Notes under the pieces: generated by a model
Databases searched by the model: none
What the model was told of the DNA's origin: nothing
The model's input: the letters and a program-made list of their open reading frames with translations, nothing else
From: Campylobacteraceae bacterium
GTDB taxonomy: Bacteria; Campylobacterota; Campylobacteria; Campylobacterales; Sulfurovaceae
Assembly (NCBI GenBank): GCA_027031505.1
Contig: JALVQH010000256.1
Coordinates: 1-10,892 of the forward strand
Length of the DNA: 10,892 nt
Direction: 5' to 3'
Program-made: the position numbers and the translations under genes
Shown: positions 5,837 to 10,892 of the stretch, piece by piece
Layout of the letters: each line of letters opens with the position of its first letter
Numbering within the stretch: position 1 is the first letter of the stretch

Positions 5837-6769
5837 ATGCGACACTTTTTGACCCTTCGGGACTTTACCGCCGATGAGCTGCGTGAAATGGTTGCACTCT
5901 CACGTACGATCAAAGCTCAGACCCAACGGCACGAGTATGTCCCCTATCTCGAGCACCAGACCCTCGGAATGATCTTCGAGAAGAGTTCGACCCGAACCCG
6001 GGTGAGTTTCGAAACGGGGATTTACCAGCTCGGCGGCGTGGGTCTTTTCCTCTCATCCAGCGACCTGCAGCTTGGACGGGGTGAGCCGCTCAAGGACACC
6101 GCCCGGGTCATCAGTCGCATGGTGGATATGGTGATGATCCGTACCTACAAGCAGTCCGATCTTGAGGAGTTCGCCCGCTACTCCCGTGTGCCGGTTATTA
6201 ACGGTCTGACCGACAGCTACCACCCGGTTCAGCTGATGACCGACTACCTGACGATGCTGGAGTTTGGCAAAGGAACCAATCCGGTTTGCGCGTATGTCGG
6301 CGACGGCAACAATATGGCACACAGCTGGCTCTATCTGGCGGCAATCCTCGGTTTTGAGTTGCACATCGCTACGCCGCAAGCCTACCAATGTGACCCGCAG
6401 GTGGTTGCCGAAGCCCGGAAGCTGGCTGAGACAAGCGGCGCCAGGCTGATCTTCGGTGATGATCCGGTTGCCGCCGTCTCCGGCTGCGATGTGGTGACCA
6501 CCGATACCTGGGTAAGCATGGGACAGGAGGGGGAGAAAGCACAGCGCCTCAAAGATTTCGAAGGGTACCAGGTCAATGAAGCCCTCATGGCGCACGCCAG
6601 AGACGATGCGATCTTCCTCCACTGCCTCCCGGCCTATCGCGGCTACGAGGTGAGTGAGGAGACCTTCGAAAAACACGCCGATGTGATCTTCACCGAAGCC
6701 GAAAACCGCCTCCATATGCAGAAGGGGATCATGGTCTGGCTGGATCAGCAACGCAGTATCAGTAAATAG
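5837..6769 (+). CDS. argF: Ornithine carbamoyltransferase
   Basis: ArgF transfers the carbamoyl group from carbamoyl phosphate to ornithine, giving citrulline in arginine synthesis. The carbamoyl phosphate loop [10 protein letters not shown] is at 50-59, and HPVQ replaces the commoner HPCQ at 129-132. An ornithine-side DTWVSMGQE (223-231) and the HCLP motif (262-265) follow. HCLP and SMG distinguish it from aspartate carbamoyltransferase. The chosen start ATG 5837 has GGGAGG six bases upstream and gives 310 residues, normal for the family. The in-frame start 12 codons earlier lacks a site and lies within the hairpin region. Its stop codon is embedded in a heptamer array, followed by an intrinsic terminator. 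Confidence 0.96.
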   Translation: MRHFLTLRDFTADELREMVALSRTIKAQTQRHEYVPYLEHQTLGMIFEKSSTRTRVSFETGIYQLGGVGLFLSSSDLQLGRGEPLKDTARVISRMVDMVMIRTYKQSDLEEFARYSRVPVINGLTDSYHPVQLMTDYLTMLEFGKGTNPVCAYVGDGNNMAHSWLYLAAILGFELHIATPQAYQCDPQVVAEARKLAETSGARLIFGDDPVAAVSGCDVVTTDTWVSMGQEGEKAQRLKDFEGYQVNEALMAHARDDAIFLHCLPAYRGYEVSEETFEKHADVIFTEAENRLHMQKGIMVWLDQQRSISK

Positions 6770-6791
6770 TGAATGGATAATAGTGAATAGT
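6764..6791. repeat. Heptamer array after argF (inverted partner of 6896-6926)
   Basis: Four 7-base units run without gaps: AAATAGT, GAATGGA, TAATAGT, GAATAGT. The consensus GAATAGT is the reverse complement of the ACTATTC unit at 6896-6926. The argF stop codon TAG (6767-6769) is part of the first unit. The two arrays flank about 100 bp holding the terminator and the hemN promoter candidates. Confidence 0.7.
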
Positions 6792-6798
6792 TCAGGTG

Positions 6799-6820
6799 GT
6801 TTCCCTGCGGGAAACTTTTC
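6799..6820 (+). terminator. Intrinsic terminator after argF
   Basis: GTTTCCC (6799-6805), a three-base loop TGC, GGGAAAC (6809-6815), then TTTT. The 7-bp stem with a following T-run, 29 bases past the argF stop, is a textbook short terminator. It implies that hemN has its own promoter. Confidence 0.7.
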
Positions 6821-6822
6821 AT

Positions 6823-6869
6823 TATAATATTAGAAAAGGAGAGCGATAGTGGTTTTGAGTAGATATAAT
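6823..6869 (+). promoter_or_regulatory. Candidate promoters for hemN
   Basis: Two exact TATAAT boxes occur after the argF terminator, at 6823-6828 and 6864-6869. Neither has a clear -35 or TGn extension. A promoter is required here by the terminator upstream, and the second box (about 74 bases before the hemN start) is the more usual distance. The transcript from either would carry the heptamer array at 6896-6926 in its leader. Confidence 0.35.
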
Positions 6870-6895
6870 AGTAGCTTTGGTACAAAGCATCCGCT

Positions 6896-6926
6896 ACTAT
6901 TCACTATTCACTATTCACTATTCACT
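6896..6926. repeat. Tandem ACTATTC heptamers before hemN
   Basis: Four perfect ACTATTC copies (6896-6902, 6903-6909, 6910-6916, 6917-6923) are followed by a partial ACT. Because seven is not a multiple of three, the array is translated as a repeating YSLFTIH pattern if read as protein, which is why an over-long hemN reading frame appears here. It lies immediately upstream of the hemN ribosome-binding site. Confidence 0.85.
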
Positions 6927-6942
6927 CTCAAAAGGATCCCTT

Positions 6943-8310
6943 TTGAGTACCATTGATCTCGACAAATTCAGCCGCTATTCCAAGCCCGGCCCCCGCTACA
7001 CAAGCTATCCTACGGCACTGGAGTTCAGCGAAGCGTTTGACTACGATGCTTATCTGAAGTACCTTGAGGCGGGTACAAATGCGATTTCGATCTATATCCA
7101 CTTGCCGTTTTGCCGGAGTGCCTGCTATTTCTGCGGCTGCAACGTCGTCTATACCTCCAAAGAGGAGAAGCTCAGCCGCTACGTCGAATACCTCAAAAAA
7201 GAGATCGATATCCTCTCAGAACACTTGGATACTCAGCGGGAAGTGATCCAGTTCCATTTTGGCGGCGGAACCCCCACGTATTATCAGGCCTTTGAGCTCG
7301 ATGAGATCATTGCTTATGTCAAGCAAGCCTTCCCCAATTGGAGCGAGGATGCCGAGATCAGCGTCGAGATCGATCCGCGCTATTTCAACGAAGAGCAGAT
7401 GCAGGTGTTTCAAAAACATGGCTTTAACCGCATCAGCTTTGGCGTGCAGGATTTTGATCCCAAAGTCCAGGAGACCATCCATCGCATCCAGCCCTACGAC
7501 GAGACCAAAGCCGCCGTCGATCTGGCGCGCCGCTACGGGATCGAGAGCATCAACATGGATCTGATCTACGGCCTGCCGTACCAGACGTTTGAGAGCTTCA
7601 AATCAACCCTTGAGCTGGCACGCACCATCGATCCCGACCGTCTGGCCGTGTTCAACTACGCCCACGTGCCGTGGATGAAAAAAACCATGCGCAAGTTTGA
7701 CGAGACCACCATCCCCGGCCCCGATGTGAAGCTCCGCATTTTTCAGCACACCATCGACTATCTCACCGGTCATGGCTACAAGATGGTGGGTATGGATCAT
7801 TTCGCCAAACCCGAAGATGAGCTCTTCGGTGCCATTGCCAAAGGGGAGCTGCACCGCAATTTCCAGGGCTACACCACCAAAGGGGGCGCCAATCTCATCG
7901 GAATCGGATTGACCAGTATCGGCGAAGGGGAGCGCTACTACGCCCAGAATACCAAAGAGATGAAAGCCTACGAAGCGGCCATTGATGCGGGGCGGCTCCC
8001 TTTTGAGCGGGGGGTTGATCTGACCGATGATGACGTGATCCGCAAGGCGGTGATCATGGAGCTCATGGCCAACTTCTCCATCGACATCCCCCGCGTCGAG
8101 GCGGAGCACGGGATCGATTTTGGCGAGTATTTTGCCGACGCACTTGAGGCACTGAGAGAGTTTGAAGAGGCGGATTTGCTGACGATGGACGGCGACAAAA
8201 TCCAGGTCAGCCCCACCGGCACCCTGCTGATCCGCAACATCGCCATGCCGTTTGATGCGTATATGAAAAAGTACGCCGGCAACAAAAAGAGCTTCTCCAA
8301 GACGGTGTGA
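6943..8310 (+). CDS. hemN: Oxygen-independent coproporphyrinogen III dehydrogenase
   Basis: HemN is a radical-SAM enzyme that oxidatively decarboxylates two propionates of coproporphyrinogen III to give protoporphyrinogen IX without oxygen. The 455-residue product has the HemN-type cluster motif FCRSACYFCGC, with C57, C61 and C64 binding the 4Fe-4S centre and C66 following. The N-terminal SRYSKPGPRYTSYPTA (10-25), FGGGTPTYY, FGVQDFDPKVQETIHRIQP and the C-terminal HemN domain are all as in true HemN rather than HemW or ChuW. The start is TTG 6943, eight bases after AAAGGA. A start at 6877 would translate the repeat array and is rejected. It probably has its own promoter. The stop overlaps the next start by one base. 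Confidence 0.95.
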   Translation: MSTIDLDKFSRYSKPGPRYTSYPTALEFSEAFDYDAYLKYLEAGTNAISIYIHLPFCRSACYFCGCNVVYTSKEEKLSRYVEYLKKEIDILSEHLDTQREVIQFHFGGGTPTYYQAFELDEIIAYVKQAFPNWSEDAEISVEIDPRYFNEEQMQVFQKHGFNRISFGVQDFDPKVQETIHRIQPYDETKAAVDLARRYGIESINMDLIYGLPYQTFESFKSTLELARTIDPDRLAVFNYAHVPWMKKTMRKFDETTIPGPDVKLRIFQHTIDYLTGHGYKMVGMDHFAKPEDELFGAIAKGELHRNFQGYTTKGGANLIGIGLTSIGEGERYYAQNTKEMKAYEAAIDAGRLPFERGVDLTDDDVIRKAVIMELMANFSIDIPRVEAEHGIDFGEYFADALEALREFEEADLLTMDGDKIQVSPTGTLLIRNIAMPFDAYMKKYAGNKKSFSKTV

Positions 8311-9599
8311 TGAAGACAGCACAAGAGATATTTAACTACGCTGCTACCAGCGACGAATGCATCAAGTGCGGGAAATGCATCCCCGGCTGCACCATCCACA
8401 TGATCCATCCCGACGAGACCACCTCTCCGCGAGGATTCATCGACCTGCTCGGTGCCTATCAGAGCGGCGAGATCGAGCTGGACAAGACGGCCAAAGATAT
8501 CTTCGAGAGTTGTTTCCTCTGTACGGCGTGTACCGAAGTGTGCCCCAACGATCTGCCCACCGATATGGTGATCGAGCAGGTACGTAAGGACATTGCCGAC
8601 CGATTCGGGATCGCATGGTTCAAGCGGGCGTTTTTCACCCTCCTGCGCCACCGGTGGCTGATGGATTGGATGATGAAGCTGGGCTATACGTTCAAGACGT
8701 GCGCCTTCGCCGATGAGCCGACACGCGGCGGGATGATCCCCCGCTTCAAGATGCCCATCATCAAGAGCGGTCGCCTGCTGCCGAGCCTCTCCAAGACCAG
8801 CTTTCTCAAAAAATATCCCGAAGAGAACCCCCACGGCGGCAAGCGCCGTGTGGCGATCTTCATCGGCTGTCTGGCCAACTACAACTACACCACCGTGGGT
8901 GATGGTCTCATGGAGATCCTCGAAACCCTCGAAATCGATGCCTTTATCCCCAGGCAGCAGATGTGCTGCTCGGCTCCGGCCTATTTCACCGGGGATTTTT
9001 ACACCGTCGAGACGCTGACCAGGCAGAACATCGAGTATTTTGAGACGTTTTTCGATGAGATTGAGGCGATGATCGTCCCTGAGGCGACCTGCTCGGCGAT
9101 GATCAGCCACGACTGGGAAGTGTTCTTTCGCAATCAGGGGATGGACGACTGGGCCGACCGCGCCCGCAAACTCAACCAGAAGATCTTCATGGCGACCGAG
9201 TGGCTGGAGAAACACACCGACCTGACCGAGCGCCTCGCGGCCAAAGGGGTACAGATGCCCGCCACCGTCACCTACCACGACGCGTGCCACGCCGCCAAAG
9301 TCCAGGACATCCGCGAAGAGCCCCGCACGCTCCTCTCCCAAAACTACGACATGGTCGAGATGAGCGACCCCGATCGCTGCTGCGGATTCGGCGGCGTGAC
9401 GACGCAGACCGAAAAATATCACCTCGCCGAAGCCGCCGGAGCCCCCAAAGCCGCCATGATCGCCGAGACCGGAGCCCAGGTGGTCAGCGCCGAATGCAGC
9501 GCCTGCCGGATGCAGATCGGCAACTCGCTGCATCAGGCGGATGTGGATGTGGTGGTCAAGAATCCGATTGAGTTGATCGCGGAGGCATTAAGGGCATAA
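8310..9599 (+). CDS. GlpC/HdrD-like iron-sulphur electron-transfer protein
   Basis: The N-terminus is ferredoxin-like with two CxxCxxCxxxC motifs (C17, C20, C23, C27 and C68, C71, C74, C78). Two CCG domains follow: C187, C219-C220 and C261, then C326, C357-C358 (CCGFGG), C396 and C399. The first CCG domain ends in a single cysteine (CSAM rather than CxxC), as GlpC does in my memory. Length 429 fits GlpC, the electron-transfer subunit of anaerobic glycerol-3-phosphate dehydrogenase, but no glpA or glpB is in the window. The ATG overlaps the hemN TGA (TGATG), so translation is coupled. A similar gene follows hemN in H. pylori and C. jejuni as I recall. A role passing electrons at the membrane, perhaps linked to HemN, is inference. 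Confidence 0.85.
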   Translation: MKTAQEIFNYAATSDECIKCGKCIPGCTIHMIHPDETTSPRGFIDLLGAYQSGEIELDKTAKDIFESCFLCTACTEVCPNDLPTDMVIEQVRKDIADRFGIAWFKRAFFTLLRHRWLMDWMMKLGYTFKTCAFADEPTRGGMIPRFKMPIIKSGRLLPSLSKTSFLKKYPEENPHGGKRRVAIFIGCLANYNYTTVGDGLMEILETLEIDAFIPRQQMCCSAPAYFTGDFYTVETLTRQNIEYFETFFDEIEAMIVPEATCSAMISHDWEVFFRNQGMDDWADRARKLNQKIFMATEWLEKHTDLTERLAAKGVQMPATVTYHDACHAAKVQDIREEPRTLLSQNYDMVEMSDPDRCCGFGGVTTQTEKYHLAEAAGAPKAAMIAETGAQVVSAECSACRMQIGNSLHQADVDVVVKNPIELIAEALRA

Positions 9600-9613
9600 T
9601 CAACCACGCGCAG

Positions 9614-9631
9614 GGTGTGCAATTGCACACC
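9614..9631. repeat. 18-bp perfect palindrome, copy 2
   Basis: The sequence GGTGTGCAATTGCACACC is identical to 2628-2645; the match extends to 19 bases with one extra G. It begins 14 bases after the stop of the Fe-S gene and lies just before the toxin-antitoxin remnant. No T-run follows, so terminator function is not supported by sequence alone. Confidence 0.85.
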
Positions 9632-9650
9632 AACCGCTGCTTGCATTTGA

Positions 9651-9818
9651 ACTCGAAAAAAAGAGGGCATCATCGAAAAAATCGTGATCTCTGATGCACC
9701 CGACACAAGCTTCATGGTCAACAGCATGGAGGAGGTGCATCGCCGTCTCGATCAGGCAGAAAAGCGTGGAGAGTATATGTCCCACGATGATCTCTGGCGT
9801 GAGTTTGGTGTAAATTAG
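9651..9818 (+). pseudogene. Antitoxin-like remnant without a proper start
   Basis: The open frame codes for a short charged protein containing ISDAPDTSFMVNSMEEVHRR, then an acidic and basic helix, and ending WREFGVN. This pattern (VNS-EEV-RL-AE-GEY--DEL) resembles small antitoxins paired with ParE/RelE toxins. There is no ATG before 9714. GTG 9684 is possible but lacks a nearby ribosome-binding site; AGAGGG at 9663-9668 sits instead in front of two ATC codons. A run of seven A (9656-9662) could have shifted the frame, since an upstream frame leads into it. The stop is four bases before the toxin-like ATG, as in intact modules. I cannot name the family with certainty. Confidence 0.45.
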
Positions 9819-9822
9819 TACG

Positions 9823-9915
9823 ATGAAAATCGTATACGAAGAACAATTTCATTCCTCTCTCAAAACAATCGTCGATTACATCTCCTCCACGTCCCCCTCT
9901 TTGTCCAGCAGATAA
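9823..9915 (+). pseudogene. Truncated ParE/RelE-like toxin remnant
   Basis: ATG 9823 opens a 30-residue frame beginning MKIVYEEQFHSSLKTIVDYI, which matches the usual first strand and helix of ParE/RelE-superfamily toxins (M-I-y---F---L--I-dyI). These proteins are normally about 90-100 residues, and nothing further of the family is seen. The frame runs into the convergent 3' end of yihY from 9876 and stops at 9913. The rest of the toxin was probably lost by deletion against yihY. Loss of the catalytic C-terminal part should make it inactive. Confidence 0.45.
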
Positions 9916-10679
9916 CACAAACGCAGGCCGTGGAGGAAGATCGCCCAGGAGATGTAGATCCAGAGGAAGAAAAACAGCAGCGTGCTCAGCCCCCCGTAGA
10001 TGCTGGTGTAGGTGTGATTGTGAAGCGCGTAGAAGAGAAAAGCACTCTTGGCCAGGTACCAGATGAGGGAGGAGATGAACGAACTGATCAGAGCGGCGGC
10101 AGGTTTGATCGGCTCTTTGGGGGAGAGCTGGTAAGCGATATAAAAAAGTCCCCAGACGATCAGAAACGGCAGCAGAAACGTCAGATGGAGCATGGAAGCC
10201 AGGGGCAAAGTCTCCAGCGCTGATCCGACCCAGAACGAACCGGCGACCAGCAGAGGCACCAGAAGGATCAGTACGGCATAGGTACGCAATGCCCACGAGA
10301 GACGGCGTCGGGGGGCTTCGAAAATATCATTGACTACATGATCGTAATCGCGAAAAAACATCACCGCAGCAAACAGCACATATCCGATCCCCATGAGCCC
10401 CATCTTCCCAGCATTTTCGACAAACGTATCGACGTATCCCATGATGAGTTTGGAGTGGGTCGGGAGCAGGTTTCTGGCCAGCAGATCGTGGATCTGGGCA
10501 TAGACATTGTCAAAAGCGGGCAGGTAGGTCAGGATCGAGAGGAATATCACCAGCAAAGGGATAATGAAAAAGAGCGTACTCCAGCTCATGCTGGCCGCAT
10601 AAAACCCCAGCCGTTCATCAAAGAGATCTTTGAAAAAATCCCGGATGAAAACATAGTAGGTGTGCAGGAGTTTTCGCAT
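9876..10679 (-). CDS. YihY/BrkB family inner membrane protein
   Basis: The 267-residue protein has six hydrophobic helices, at about 36-55, 93-109, 132-150, 163-182, 193-212 and 231-250, which fits the YihY/virulence factor BrkB family (Pfam Virul_fac_BrkB). The N-terminal DERLGFYAASMSWSTLFFIIP matches the family's conserved opening, in which charged residues lead into a small-residue-rich helix. A second conserved stretch is YTSIYGGLSTLLFFFLWIYI (222-241). The function of the family is unsettled. The start ATG 10679 has AAGGTGA five bases upstream, 24 bases after the preceding oxidase gene, so the two are probably co-transcribed. The acidic tail DKEGDVEEM overlaps the toxin remnant on the other strand. 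Confidence 0.9.
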   Translation of the reverse strand: MRKLLHTYYVFIRDFFKDLFDERLGFYAASMSWSTLFFIIPLLVIFLSILTYLPAFDNVYAQIHDLLARNLLPTHSKLIMGYVDTFVENAGKMGLMGIGYVLFAAVMFFRDYDHVVNDIFEAPRRRLSWALRTYAVLILLVPLLVAGSFWVGSALETLPLASMLHLTFLLPFLIVWGLFYIAYQLSPKEPIKPAAALISSFISSLIWYLAKSAFLFYALHNHTYTSIYGGLSTLLFFFLWIYISWAIFLHGLRLCYLLDKEGDVEEM

Positions 10680-10703
10680 CGGATCACCTTGACAAAGAGC
10701 GGA

Positions 10704-10892
10704 TCAGTCGGGCAAACCCATCTTGCCGGGGTTGAGGATATTGTTCGGATCAAAGGCATGCTTGATATCCCGAAACAGCTGCAGCTCGGCAGGGGTAAAA
10801 GCGATGTCCATGAACTCGGCTTTGCTCAAACCGATACCGTGTTCGCCGCTGAGGGTACCCCCCATATCCACCACCAGTTGGAAAATTTCCCG
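10704..10892 (-). CDS. FAD-linked oxidase (GlcD/D-lactate dehydrogenase type), C-terminal part
   Basis: The 62 visible residues are the C-terminus of a gene entering from the right edge. GGTLSGEHGIGLSK (11-24 of the visible part) and IKHAFDPNNILNPGKM (43-58) are signatures of the FAD-linked oxidase C-terminal domain found in glycolate oxidase subunit GlcD and D-lactate dehydrogenases. Such enzymes oxidise 2-hydroxy acids with electrons passing to quinone or a partner protein. Which substrate this one uses cannot be told from the C-terminus. It is upstream of yihY in the same direction. Confidence 0.9.
   Translation of the reverse strand, partial: REIFQLVVDMGGTLSGEHGIGLSKAEFMDIAFTPAELQLFRDIKHAFDPNNILNPGKMGLPD

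Noticed and set aside
6053..6751. A 232-codon open frame on the minus strand opposite argF
   Set aside because: It lies entirely inside argF in antisense, has no ribosome site or family motif, and is a codon-bias shadow.
6896..6926. CRISPR-like repeat array
   Set aside because: Units are 7 bp and contiguous with no spacers, and no cas genes are present.
6877..6942. N-terminal extension of hemN from an earlier in-frame start
   Set aside because: The extra residues are translation of the ACTATTC repeat array. The TTG at 6943 has a proper ribosome-binding sequence and gives the usual HemN N-terminus.
7968..9533. A 521-codon open frame on the minus strand opposite hemN and the Fe-S gene
   Set aside because: It is antisense to two strongly supported genes. 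The composition (very rich in Gly, His and Asp) is that of a mirror frame of high-GC coding DNA, and it shows no recognisable domain.
9614..9631. Palindrome as an intrinsic terminator for the Fe-S gene
   Set aside because: No T-run follows, and an identical copy lies upstream of the rsmG coding region, where a terminator would block the operon.

Overview
The window looks like chromosomal housekeeping DNA from a member of the Campylobacterota (formerly Epsilonproteobacteria). The main reason is gene order. Divergent ribA/hemB, rsmG beside ribA, then argF, hemN and a GlpC-like iron-sulphur gene is, from memory, the arrangement in Campylobacter jejuni (Cj0991c-Cj0997) and partly in Helicobacter pylori (hemN next to a glpC-like gene). 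Promoters here also consist of a -10 box with little or no -35. G+C is visibly around half, which is high for the phylum and would suit a Sulfurovum/Nitratifractor-like lineage; that last step is a guess.

Layout. Positions 2-295 hold the C-terminal end of a neutral zinc metallopeptidase (+). Positions 296-705 are AT-richer with no confident gene, only ORF remnants. Positions 706-3272 form a minus-strand run read as ribA, rsmG, a PP0621-type small membrane protein, a 129-residue protein of unknown function, and a rhomboid protease. A 92-bp divergent promoter region separates ribA from a plus-strand run: hemB, gdhA, argF, hemN and a GlpC-like Fe-S protein (3365-9599). Positions 9600-9875 hold what looks like a decayed toxin-antitoxin pair. 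The minus strand then carries yihY and the C-terminal end of a GlcD-type FAD-linked oxidase (9876-10892).

Function. The core is metabolic: two heme-pathway enzymes (HemB, and anaerobic HemN), ammonium assimilation (GdhA), arginine synthesis (ArgF) and riboflavin synthesis (RibA). The Fe-S protein overlaps the hemN stop by one base and is probably translationally coupled to it, so it may serve as a redox partner.

The unusual content is mostly non-coding. An identical 18-bp perfect palindrome occurs at 2628-2645 and 9614-9631. AT-rich arrays with 7-bp periodicity start at the stop codons of ribA and argF, and the argF one has an inverted partner just upstream of hemN. Other items are a likely leaderless ribA transcript, a hairpin in the argF leader, and the toxin-antitoxin relic. 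I see no strong sign of a new multi-gene system; the repeat families are the best leads.
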